Source: Sweltsa coloradensis (lineage: Eukaryota; Arthropoda; Insecta; Plecoptera; Chloroperlidae). Taken from it: a stretch of 64,000 nt of DNA. A program made the position numbers and the translations under genes. Under the pieces are notes generated by a model that was given only the letters and a program-made list of their open reading frames with translations, did no database searches and was not told the origin of the DNA. The first letter of the stretch is position 1. Each line of letters starts with the position of its first letter. Location of the stretch: NCBI GenBank assembly GCA_024449915.1, contig JAMZAV010000300.1:1-64000 (forward strand). The letters run 5' to 3'. Shown here piece by piece: positions 12,553 to 24,621 of this stretch.

Positions 12553-14436
12553 TTTTAAAATTTTGGTTTTTGTTTTTAAAAAAAAAGGAAATTTTTAAAA
12601 AAAAATTTAAAAAAAATTTTTTTTTAAAATTTTTTTTTTTTTTTTAAAAAGGGAAGGGGAAAAAAAAAATTTTTTTTTAAAAAAAACCCCCCCGGGTTTT
12701 TTTTAACCCCCAAAAAACCCCCCCGGGGAAAAAATAAAAAATTTTTTTTTAAAAAAGAATTTTTAAAAAAAAAAAAAAAATTTTTTTGGGTTTTTTTTAA
12801 AAAAAAAAAAATTTAAAAAAACCCAAAAAAAATTTTTTTTAAGAAAAAATTTTTTTGGGAAAAGGGGGGTTTTTTTTTTTTGGGGGAAAAAATTTTGGAA
12901 TTTTTTTTTGGGGGGGGAAAAAAAAAAAATTTAAAAAAAAGGGAAAAAAAAATTTTTAAAATTTTTTTTTTTTTAAAAAAAATTTTCCCCCTTTAAAAAC
13001 CCGGTTTTTTTAAAAAAATAAATGGGGGGGGGGAAAAAAAAAAGAGCTATTAAGACGATAGGGTTTGGGGGAAAAAAAAAAATTTGGGGGGGCCGGGGGG
13101 AAAAAATTTCCTTTACAAAATTTTTTTTTCTTGCAAATTTTTGGGGGGGGCCGGGAAAATTTTTTAAAGTTTTTGGGTAAATGTCCCCTTTTTAGCCCCG
13201 GGGCCCCAAAAAAATTTTTTTTTGGGGGGGCCCCCAAAAAAAAAAAAACCCTTTGGGGGAAAAAAAACCCCCCGGGGGGAAAAAAGGGGGGAAAAAGGGG
13301 GGGGGAGAAAAGGGGGGGAAAAAAAAAATTTTTCCGGGAAAAACCCCCGGGGGGGGGAAAAAAAATTTAAAAAGGGGGGGGGGTTTTTTAAAATTAAAAT
13401 TGGGGGAAATGGCCCCGGGGGGGAAAAAAAGGGGGGGGGAAAAATTTTGGGAAAAAAACAAAAGGTTTTGGGGGGGGTTTTTGGGGGGAAACCCAAAAGG
13501 GGCCCCAAAAAAAAAAAAGGGGTTGGTTTTTGGGGGGGGCCCCCCCCCCGGGGAAAAAAAGGAAAAATTTTTTTTGGGGTTAATTCCCCCCCAAAAGGGG
13601 GGGGGTTTTTGGGGGGGGCCCCAAAAATTTAAAAAAAAGGGCTTTTGGGGTTTTAAAAAAAAAAAAAAATTTTGAAAAGGGTTTTTTAAAAAAAAAATTT
13701 TTAAAAAAAAAAAGGGGGGGGTTTTTTTTTAAAAAACCCCTTTGGGCCCCCCAGGAAAATTTTTAAAAAAAAATTTTTCCCCCCCCAAAAAAAAAGGGGA
13801 AAAAAGATTTTTTAAAGGGGGGGAAAAAAGGGGGGGGGGGGGAAAAAAAAAGGGGGGGGCCCCCAAACCCCCAAAAAAAAAAAGGAAAGGGGGGGAAATT
13901 TTTTAAAATTTTTTTAAAAAAAAAAAATTTTTTAAAAAAAAAAAACCCCCCTTTTTTTAAAAAATTTTTTTTTTTTTTTGGGGGGTTTTTGGGGAAGGGG
14001 GAAAAAAAGCGAGGGGAAATTTTTTTAAAAACCCCCCTTTTTTTCCCCCCAAAAATTTTTTATTGGGGGTTTGGGGAAAAAAAAAAAAGGAAGGGAAAAA
14101 AAGGGGTTTTTTTAAAAATTTAAAAAAAAAAAAAAATTTCCCAATTCCGGGGAAAAATTTTGGGGGGGGGGGGGGGGGGGGGAAAAAAAAAACTTTTTTT
14201 AAAAAAATTTTTTTAAAAAAACCCCCCTTTTTTTAAAAAATGGGAAAAAAAAAAATTTCCCAAAAAAATTGGGGGGGGAAAAGGGTTTGGGGTTTTTTTC
14301 CGGGAAAAAACTTCCCGGGGGAAAAAAAAGGGGGGGGGGGGTTTTTTCCCCCCCAAAAAAAAAAAAAATTTTTTTTTTTTTTTTTCCCCCCTTTTTTTTT
14401 TTAAAAAAAAAATTTTTTATTTTTTTTTAAAAAAAA

Positions 14437-14467
<31 letters not shown>

Positions 14468-15190
14468 AATTTTTTGGGGGTTTTTAAAAAAAAAAAAAAT
14501 TTTTTTTTTTTTTTTGGGGTTTTTTTTCAAAAAAAGGGCCCGGGGGGGGGGGAAAAGGTTTTGGGGGGCTTTTAAAAACGGGAAAAGGGGAAAAAAAGGG
14601 GGGAATGGCCCCCCCCGGGGGGGGAAAAAAAAATTTTTAAAAATTTTTTTTTTGGGGTTTCCCCCTGGGCCCAAAAAAAATTTGGGGGGGGGGGGGAAAA
14701 AAAACCCCTTTGGGCCCCCGGGGGGTTTTTTTTTTTTAAAAAAAAAAAAAAAGCCCAAAAATTTTTTAAAAAAAGAAAAAATTTTTTCCCCCAAAAAAAT
14801 TTTTAAAAAAAAAAATATTTTTTATTCCCAAAAAAAAAAAAAAAATTTAAAATTTTTAAAAAAAAAAAATTTCAATTTTTTTTTAAAAATTTTTAAAAAT
14901 TTTTTGAAAAAAGGGGGCCCTTTGGGAAAAACCCCCCCCCCAAAAAAAAAAAAAAAAATTTTAAATTTTTTTTTTTCCGGGGGAAATTAAAAAGGGATGG
15001 GTTTCCCCCCCCCCAAAAAAAATTTTTTGGAAAGGGGGGGGGGAAAAAAAAAATTTTTTTTTTTTTTTTTTCCCCAAAAAAAAAAAAAATTTTAAAAAAA
15101 AAAAAAAAAAACCAAATTTTAAAAAAATTTTTTTGAAAAAACCCTTTAAAAAATTTTTTTTAATTTTTTTTAAAAAAAAAAATTTTAAAA

Positions 15191-15221
<31 letters not shown>

Positions 15222-17458
15222 TTTAAAAAATAAAATTTTTAAAAAAAATCCCTTTTTAAAAAAAAATTTTTTTTTTTCTTCTTAAACCCCCAAAAAAAAA
15301 AAAAAAAAAAACCCCTTTTTGGGAACCCCGGGGTTTTTTTAAAAAATTTTCCCCCCAAAAAATTTTTTTTTAAAAAGGGGGTTTTTTTTTTTTCCTTTTT
15401 TTAAAAAAAAATAACGGGGCCCCAAGGGCCCCAAAATTTTTCCCCCCCCCCCCAAAAAACCCAAAATTTTCGGGTTTTAAAAAAATTTTTGGAAAAAAAA
15501 GGGGGGGAAAAAAAAAAAAATTTTTTTTTTTTATTTAAAAAAAAAAAAAAAAAAAAATTTTAAAAAAAAACCTTTTTTTTTAACCCCAAAAAAAAAAAAA
15601 AAAAATTTTTTAAAAATTTTTTTAAAATTTTTAAAAATTTTTAAAAGTTTAATTTTTTTTTTTTCCCCGGGGTTTCCAAAAAAAAAAATTTTTTTTTCCC
15701 CCCAAAAAAATTTTTAAAAAATTTTTTTAAAAATGATTTTGGGTTTTTAAAAAAAAATTTTATTTTTTTTAAAAAAATTTAAAAAGAAAACCCCCCCCTT
15801 TTTTTTTAAAAAAAAAAAAATTTTTTTTTTTTTATATTTTAAAAATTTTTTTAAAAAAAAAAATTTAAAAAATTAAAAAATTAACCTTCCCAAAAATTTT
15901 TTTAAATTTTTTTTTGCCAAAAAAATTTTAAAAAAAAAAAAAAAAAACTAATTTTTAATTAATTTCCCAAAAAAAAACAAAACCCCAAAATTTTTTCCCC
16001 CCCAAATTTTTAAAAACCCAAAAATTTCCCCAAAAAATTTTTGGGGAAAAAAAGGTTTTTTTGTTTTTTTTTAAAAATTTTAAAAATTTAAAAAATTTTT
16101 TTCCCCAAAAAAATTTTTTTTTTTTTTCCTTTTAAAAATTTTTTTTAAAAACCGGGGGGTTTTTGGGGCCGGGGAAAAAAAAAAAAAAAAAAACCCCCAA
16201 AAAAATTTTTTCCCCAAAAAAAAAATTTTTTTTTTTTTTGGGGGGGGGGAAAAAAAAAGGTTTAAAAAAAAAATTTTCCCCCCCTTGGGAAAAAATTTTT
16301 TTTTTTTTTTTTTTTTTTATTTAAAAAATTTTAAAAAAAAATTTTTTAAAAAAAATTTAAATTTTTGGGTTTTGGGGGAAAAAAAAATTTAAAAATTTTT
16401 TTTTCCCCCCCCCTTTAAACCCTTTTTTTTTTTTCCCTTTTTTCCCCAATTTTTCCCTTTTTTTTAATTTTTAAAAAACCCCCCCCAAAAATTTTTTTAA
16501 AAGGGGGGGAAAACCCCAAAATTTTTTTTTAAAATTAGGGGGTTTTTTTTTTTAAAAATTTAAAAAATGGAAAAACCCAAAAAAAAAAAAAAAAACCCTT
16601 TTTTGGGGGACTTAAATAATTAAATAATTAAAAAAATAATAAAAAGGTTTGGGGGCCCCCCCCGGGGCCGTGGGGGGGGGTTTTTTTTTTTTGGTTTTTT
16701 CCCCCCCCCCCCCAAAAAAGGGGGGTTTTTTTAAAAAAAATTTAAAAAATTTTAAAATCCCTTTTAAAAAAAAATTTTTTAAAAAAAAACTTTTCCCCCA
16801 AAAAAAACCGGGGCCCTTTTTAAATTTTTTTTTTAAAAAAAACCCCCGTTGGTTTTTAAAAAAATTTAAAAAATTTTTTTTGGGAAAAAAAAATTTTTAA
16901 AATTAAAAAAATTTTTTTTTTTAAAAAAAAAAAAGAAATTTCCCAAAGGGGGGTTTTTTTTTAAAAAACCCTTTTTAAAAAAGGGGGGCCCGGGAAAAAA
17001 AAAACCCCAAAAAAATTTTGGTTTGGGGGAAAAATTTTTTTCCCAAAAAAAATTTTTCCCCAAAAACATTTTTTTTCCCAATTTTTTAAAAAAATTTTTT
17101 GGCCCGGTTTTTTTAAAAAAAAAATTTTTTTTTTAAAAAAAAAAAAAATTTTTTTTTGGGGTTTTTTTTTTTTTAAATTTTTTTTCCTTTTTAAATTTTA
17201 AAAAAAAATTTTTTTTTAAAAAAAAAATTTTTATTTAAAAAAGGGGGGGGGGGGGAAAAAAAAATTTTTTTCCCCCCCGGGGAAAAAAGAAAATTTTTAA
17301 AAAAAATTTTTTTTTTCCTTTTAAACCCCTTAAAGGGTTTTTTAAAAAGGGGTTTTTTTTTTTGGGGGGGCCCAAAAAAAATTTTTTTGGGGGGGGGAGG
17401 AAACCCCCCCCCCTTTTTTTTTAAAAATTTGGGAAAAATTGGGGGTTTTTTTTTGGGG

Positions 17459-17489
<31 letters not shown>

Positions 17490-18117
17490 TTTTTTTTTTT
17501 GGAAAAATTTTTTCCCCTTTTTTTAATTTTTTTTTTTTTGGGCCCGGGGAAACCCCCATTTTTTTTTTTTTAAAAAAAACCCCAAATTTTAAAAAATTTT
17601 TTTTTTTAAAAATTTTTTAAAAAAAATTTTTTTTAAAATTTTTTTAAAATTTTTTTAAAAAAAAAAAAAAGGAAAAAAAAAATTTTTTCTTTTTTTAAAA
17701 AAAGGAAAAAATTTTTTTTTTAAAAAAATTTTTTTTGTTTTGGGGTTTAATTTTAAAATTTTAAAATTTTTTTGGGGGTTTTTAATTTTTTTTTTAAAAA
17801 AAAAATTTTTTTTTAAAATTTTTTGGAAAAAAAAAATTTTCCCCAAAAAAATTTTTTTTAAAATTTTTTTAAAAAAAAAATTTTTTTTTTTTTAAAAAAA
17901 AAAAATTTTTTTTCCCCCCAACCCCCCCAAAAAAAACCCCCCGGGGGGGGGGTTTTTTTTTTTTTTTTTTTTTTTTCCCCCCGGGAAAAAAAAAAGGGGG
18001 GGCCTTTTTGGGGAAAAATTTTTTGGGTTTCCCTTTTTAAAAAATTTTTTAAAAAAAAACCAATTTAATTTTTAAAAAATTAAAAAAATTTTTTTTTTTT
18101 TTTGGGGAAAATTTTTT
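9818..18117. other. Homopolymer-stretched block, probable assembly or consensus artefact
   Basis: For about 8.3 kb nearly every base occurs in runs of 3 to 20 identical bases, and isolated single bases are rare. Sequence complexity changes abruptly at both ends. Tandem repeats, satellites and telomeres do not look like this, because there is no repeating unit and all four bases are stretched. The open frames inside translate to F/K/G/P strings and are consequences of the runs. I read the block as corrupted consensus, for example a gap filled from very low-quality reads. Its true length and content are unknown. Confidence 0.9.
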
Positions 18118-19859
18118 ACGCTGGCATTGGATCCGCTCTCTCTCGATACATCAATATGTTTCAGCGCTGACAGATCTCCTCTGCCCATACATCTCAGCGA
18201 CTGAGAGCGACCGACCTCCGCATTGTTTCACCCGTTGCAACGGAAGTAACGAGGTCGCCGCGGAAAATTGGAAATCTCCTTCTGTTAAATTCAAATGGAG
18301 CTAGCTCCCCATCCAATTTAGCCGATTGGTCTAGCTCCGTCTTAGCGTGCGGCGTGTGTTTCTGTCATCCCCTTTGCGTCTGTCTGTCTGTTTGCGTGGG
18401 ATGCTTTGCTTTACCATACCAAGGGAATGAATAAACGCCCTAGAAGAAAATTAAACTGGATGAGTCTTAAAAATCAATCACATTTCGCCATTAAAGAGAG
18501 ACTCGTCTTTTATTCTTCTTCATTTCTTTTTATAAGAATATGATAGTAACGGAAATTTATTAGCTTGCTTGGATAGCTCACTGGATGGATTTAAAGGCGA
18601 ATTTCCCAAATGATTTCTATTCCAAGTACGATTTCCTGATTTTTGTCTATCCTTCCTTTTATTTTCTTATAAGGTGACGGGATATCGCAAAGAGCTTATT
18701 GACCTGGTGTAAGCTCTTTGCCCTAGTGGGATACATTTGATCTCGGAGTGAAGCCCTATCCCGCTCTGCTGTCATACGAAGTTAAATGATGTTCTGATGT
18801 TAGAGCTCAGCTTACTCGCGGGAATAGAACCAAGAGGAAGGAATAAGACATGTTCCATTAACTTTTCTTGTCACTCATTGAACAAAATAAATTCCTATTC
18901 GTCTGATATGAAGATAAATGTTAAATTACAACCATACAACACTGCTTTTCTATACCCTGGGGTACACAATACCACCATCCAAAGATTTAATTAATGTTGT
19001 ATTATAATTTTAATTAAGTTATTTTTCGAAACAGTCTATTTGTATTTTCGCAGCCTTAGTAGCTCTCTGAGTGTTTTGTTTCGCTTTATTAAAACTTTAT
19101 GTGCGCTTCGGGCCCTTCAAACATAATTTAAACAAACTTTAACATACTGATTATTTGGCTCGTTATATAATGGTATGCCTATGGTGGAGCTGCCTTGCGG
19201 AAACAATGGCTTTTAGTGCTGCTTGCTACGTAGTCTCCGACAGCCTTTGTTGAACTAAACTTGCAACCCTATCCAAAACCATGCGCGCACTTGTTCTTAA
19301 CACTTTCACTGTACAATATTATCTATAGCAAGGGTTTTACTTTGTAATAAGAATGTTTTAATTTTTTATTATCGAAATAATTATATCAAGAGACCACATC
19401 GCACATCACATTTTCAAGTAAGCTATGCTATTCCCCGTAGAAATTTAGTAAATCACCCACATTGGTAAACTGATAAGTGTTATCAAATATCTATAACAGA
19501 TGGGTATTAACTAATTCAGAATAGAAGGTTCATTGCACATTTACTATTAAAATTAAAAAAATAATGCATTATCACAGTTTTACAGTTGAAAAGTAAACAA
19601 TGAAAACCTTACTTTTTGTGTGTAATATTATATAGTGATCATGAAATCTTTTTAAAAATTGAACAAACTGATAAAATAAAATAAATTAATAAATAACCAT
19701 TTCCATATCAAACATTTTTTAAATCTTTTTACCTACCGTTTTACCAGACTCGTAATTAACTTGTTAGTGAATCAGTGAGAAAAAGTTATAAGTTTTTAAT
19801 TGAACGCGTTACTTGGCAAAATTAAGTGAATACAATACCGACCTTTTTCAATCTAGCTT
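18118..19859. other. Non-coding stretch, nothing recognised
   Basis: Normal-complexity sequence resumes here. There is a short (GTCT)n tract near 18378. No convincing exon or element end was seen. Confidence 0.45.
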
Positions 19860-19917
19860 TCAGCGCTACTGACACCATACATATTATGTCAGCGCTATTG
19901 ACACCATACATATTATG
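19860..19917 (+). repeat. 29-bp tandem duplication
   Basis: Two units, 19860-19888 and 19889-19917, each begin TCAGCGCTA and contain GACACCATACATATTATG. They differ at one base (C/T), indicating a recent local duplication. Confidence 0.9.
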
Positions 19918-22580
19918 TAAAAACTTGCGTACATGTAATGGAAATGTAAACATTGTTAGTTTCCTATTTTAACACCAAAGTGTTTTTAAGGAGAATAGTT
20001 AAACAATCCTATTTATCCTAATAATCACCGTGGATAATTGTGTTTGGCCATTTCTTCTAACTTTTAGTAATCTACGACTATGTTAAGATAATCAGAATCA
20101 GATGCTTACTGTCCGCAGCAAAATGCTTAAAATATGCCAAAAGTACATCTCCACGTGTGCATGTTTCTTTCCTCGTGACGAAATAGTCCATTTTGCATTT
20201 TCCATTTAGTACTGCTGGAAAAAATCTGTTGACATAGAAGATGAGAGCATTTCCTACGCCTGAAAGTTTGAGTGATGTGATTGTTTCCTGCTACACGCAT
20301 TGACTATAGCACGTTTTGATATATATTCATTGTTTTTGTAGTCAAAACTTCATATTGATACAAGGAGCCACGATTTTGGATATACGCTATGGGAATTCTA
20401 TGTTGTGTGTGCTTGGAATGTTTTATTTGCTTTAAAAGACTGGCATATAATCACATTTTTACTGACAAAATATCTCAAACTTGTAGGCCTATTCAGTTTG
20501 GATTGTGGGAAATTTCCTCGATAATATGTAGGGCCGAGTCTACGTATTCCTATATTGTACATCCCCTCATTACGCTTCATGTGAATTGTTCTGAGAGAAG
20601 ATGGGGGTGAAAGAGCTCTTCCACGTCGGGTGAATTAAAATTCAGGGGGCGTACCTTGTTGCTACGTCATCTTGACAATATGAACAGACTCGTGTGGTCG
20701 AAAACCAAAATATTCTAAATCGAGTTTATTTCAGTGACATTATATAACTCAGGTATTGCATAATACAACTAATAACAATAAGATAGTGTCGCACGAACAC
20801 AGTGAGTCTATGTGTCATGTCGAGGCAAAGGCGACTTATCTCACGTGCTTATAGTGCTGGAGATAGGTTAGACTTTCGACTTTCGAGGTACAGTTGGGCT
20901 ATATGTTGATAGCAGAAATTTACGTATTAGTATTATATTTGTAACACATCTGGTATGAGTAAAAAAATATACGGATACAATAATAACATCGTGAAGTAAT
21001 GCAATAGTAATTACAATAATAATACAATTTAAATTTTGCGAATCTGTTTCACTTTAACTACTTTTACTACATAAGTTATATAAATACGCAATTTCAACAT
21101 AATTCCATATATTTGTTAAATTCTAAATATTCTTAGTTGATTTCTAAATATATTACGTTCTCACATCTATGCTAATTTACAAAGCCCATCACCAACTAAA
21201 TCGTGATTTAATTATTAATAAGTAAAAAACTTGATGTTGGTAATGGTAGATGAGAGCAGATGTTACCAAGTTTGACCTGTTTGTAGAATCCCGCAACAAA
21301 CATGCGATACACACCAGAACATCGCTGTATCCCGAGGTTTAACCCTTCCATCTGATCCATACTCTTAGTTTCAGAAGAGACCGATTACCAAACTTCCGAT
21401 CCAGTCAGGCGTATCGTAACTTCCACTAACAACATCAACTTTCCTATAGTTCAGCGAATTTCAAATGTAATACCCAAAGTAAACTTCAAGCCAAGATTTA
21501 TGGTAGTTAAAAACTGTCACGGTTGTTTGTAAAATGAACAAACACAAAGTTGATAATATGTTATGTATAGCCAAAAGTTAGTCACGTGACATTTATGTTT
21601 CTTTCGTTTAGTTCTGAATCAAACCAATTTAATTGAAAATTTTGAAATAAATAACTTTTGGAACATTCATTTACTTGCTGTTTCCCATGCGGAGTACAAA
21701 AACTTAACCTCTTTTCTCAGCTACCGGGCGACAGCTTGAGAAGCCTAGTCACGTCCCATCACGTGACGCCGGAATCTATCTTGCTTATTGCAGCCCATTC
21801 GTCGAGAGGATATTTTGTACATGAAGGGTGACTTCAATCTTTACCCTTGGTATAGTAAATCCTTGGAGGTGATGAATTCATATCTTCTTTTTGCCGGCGC
21901 AGGAGTCACACGTCCCACATCAATCTACTGGGGAAATCGTGAGGTTAGCCGTTAGAGCGACGGTACATGAAAACGTGCCACAAGCAATTTACGTTAAATG
22001 TAATCGCTCAATATTGTAAGACGTTACATTTACTGTGACTTAGCCTTGATTTGAAACTAGGACTTTGTGTAACGCCATTGCTTTCGAATGTTGAGCTTTG
22101 GTTTTTGATTGGTTGGTCGAGGTCACCTCATTGGGGCTTGGTCTCCTCCTTCTAAGATATTAACGTCTGAACAACTATAAACTATATACTAGTGATGTAA
22201 TTGATGTAATGTAAACGTAAGCTAGATAAGAAGACTCAATTTATAGTTATTAAAAAAGTGTCGAATTTAATTTTAACCAAAATTAATTATAAAGTTGTAT
22301 TTAATCGCATTGTACATTCCAAATTTTAATTGTATTCCAACGCAAAATTATTGTTTCTATACGCATAGGCCCCCTTTAAGGACATGGCTGGGCTATTGAC
22401 TGATATCAATTGTCGAAAAGTTTGCCCCGACTGGGGCTCTTAAGCATAATTTTAGGTTTAGATTAAAATCGATAATAATTAAAGAATAATTTATGGCATG
22501 TGACAGATCCTTTCAAAACAGTAGGTCGCGTAACGTTGAAGCCTTTCAGGTGTCAGGTCACCGATGCTCTTGCCATTTGA
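19918..22580. other. Non-coding stretch, nothing recognised
   Basis: AT-rich, with open frames of at most 73 codons that have no recognisable features. No tRNA or transposon end was identified. Confidence 0.45.
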
Positions 22581-23152
22581 TTGGATGAGCGAAGCGAAGA
22601 CTTCAATTACACTGACCCCCCCAAAAAATTTAGCTCAGGTGTTTTTTGTTTGTTTGTTTGTTTTTTTTTCTTCTGTTTGTTCGCTCTCTACCGGGAAAAC
22701 GGCGTATGCGATCTTGATGAAAATTGGAGGGGACCTTCGAAATCTCTGAACTTAGACTTTCCATGTTTTTGGGTACAATCGAAGAAATATTTCTCATAAA
22801 TATCGTACTTTTACGATTTTTTTAAAAATTTTAGTGCGATATTTTCGTGACATTTGGGCCGATTCTGGGGGCTACAACGTTCATATTTTACATGGACATT
22901 AAGGTTATGGTGATGTAGTACCCTTTGAAAGAAAAAGTTAAAAAAAAGTTAGCCAGAATCCATAGAAATAAAGGTTTTAATATAAGTTTTTTTAGTTATA
23001 TAATAACAATTCACAATAACAATAAAATAGAAACTTGACAATAATCACCTACAATGCATTCAAAAAGCACTTGCAAAGGAAAAGTGGTCCCACGCAAACT
23101 AAAAAGCTCATCCATCAACGCGACTTAAAAAAGCGTTTGTGAAGCTTCCTAG
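22581..23152 (+). mobile_element. HINE subfamily 1, copy B
   Basis: The 5' end is TTGGATGAGCGAAGCGAAG at 22581, followed by a TTTG microsatellite (about 22640-22675). The 3' end has GCTCATCC, then AACGC...GCGTT and AGCTTCCTAG ending at 23152 before a T. The internal motif GATTTTTT and the ATATTTTCGTGACATTTGGG block are shared with copies A, C and D. It has no coding capacity; the in-frame ATGs at the 5' end only reflect the repeat. Confidence 0.75.
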
Positions 23153-23166
23153 TATCATTACAATTA

Positions 23167-23860
23167 TTGGATGAGCGAAGCGAAGACTTCAATTTCACTT
23201 AGTTTTTTTTTTCACTTACGTTACCTCAAGAAAAATAGCTCCGGTGTTTTGTTTTTTGTTAGTTGTTTTGTCTGTTTGTTCGTTCTCTACCGGGCAAACG
23301 GCATATGCGATCTTCATGAAAATTGAAGGGGACCTTTGAAATCTCTGAACTTAGTTTTGCCATATTTAAATCGATCAAATAATTCTTAAGATATCGTACT
23401 TTTACGATTTTTTCGATTTTTAATGAGATTTTTCGTGATATTTGGCAAACGGCTACTCCGATCTTGATGAAACTTTATGAGAACGTTTAAAATCACTGAA
23501 GTTATATATGTTATGATTTTAGTGACATTTGAAGAAATATTTCTCATAGAAATCGTGCTTTTACGATTTTCCCCCAATTTTTAATACGATATTTTCGTGA
23601 TATTTGGGCCGATTCTGACCAAACGGGTGGGGATACAACGTTCATATTTTACATTGACATAAATATTATGGTATTGTAGTGCCTTTTGAAAGAAAATGTT
23701 GAAAAAGTTGTCAAAATTCATAGAAATAATAATAATATCAAATAACTATAGAAACAGTAATGAGATCCCACTTAAAATCGTAAATCATTGAACAGAAATA
23801 TTTTTTAAAAAAAGCTCATCCATCAACGCGACTGGAAAAAGCGTACGCGAAGCGGCCTAG
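23167..23860 (+). mobile_element. HINE subfamily 1, copy C, 14 bp downstream of copy B
   Basis: It begins TTGGATGAGCGAAGCGAAG at 23167 and ends GCGGCCTAG at 23860 before a T. GCTCATCC and a hairpin ACGC...GCGT precede the end. Its interior carries an extra internal duplication of the TTTCTCATA/ACGATTTT block relative to copy B. Copies B and C lie head to tail with only 14 bp between them, an arrangement known for rolling-circle transposons, which often insert beside an existing 3' end. Confidence 0.75.
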
Positions 23861-24621
23861 TATTTATAATAAAACTAATTTTAATGTCCAACTTAATATA
23901 TTATAAGTTATAACGTGCCACCTTTGCTACGGCATTCTGGTCGCCAAAACATATTTTAGATGGTAATATTTAAAGCCTAAATTGTAAGTCAGTTTTTGTA
24001 ACTGAATAGAATAGATGTTAAATAAATAATTAAACAAATAATCGTAATACTCTACTTGTACGTGTTAACAGTATTATTAGCTTGTATTTGCCCGCTGCAA
24101 ATGCAAGGACGTTAAGATTTGCACAATGATAATAACAAGTTATGAACATACTTAAAGAAAAATAATGAAATACTGCAATATTAACTCAAAGGTGTCTAAA
24201 GTGATCGTTATGTTTACAGATCAGTTAAATCCCACTCCTGTCTATAGGTCTTGCACTCACTACTATCGGCAGGGAGTATTATAACAGAGTGACATTTTAG
24301 CACTCGACTTAAGAGCATGAAGACACTTAAGTTATGCTTTGTACTGACTGACCAATCGCACGATATGATAATGTAATTAAACCCTGAGTACCTTGAGGTT
24401 GGCGGAGAAGTCTCGTGAAAACCGTTATTAGAAATATCAAGAGTTGGAAAACTTAGAGTGTCTTCTCTAATCAATATTACATTAAAGTGGAAATTCGAAC
24501 ATTAAAATATAGGAGCAAGACAAACAGTTTACAAAGAAACTCTCTCCTAAAGCAAACAGTGATTTGAGCACCAAAGGACTAAAGCTCAACCTGGAATTCT
24601 CATTTTCATAAGAATGCTATA
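23861..24621. other. Non-coding stretch
   Basis: AT-rich. One 86-codon reverse frame (24214-24474) shows no domain, signal peptide or splice context. Nothing else was recognised. Confidence 0.45.

Noticed and set aside
10018..17846. Many open frames of 60-158 codons in the stretched block
   Set aside because: They consist of F, K, G and P strings produced by homopolymer runs, overlap on both strands, and lie in what I judge to be corrupted sequence.
24214..24474. 86-codon reverse frame next to the inverted repeat
   Set aside because: No transposase-like motif or other feature; not supported as a gene.
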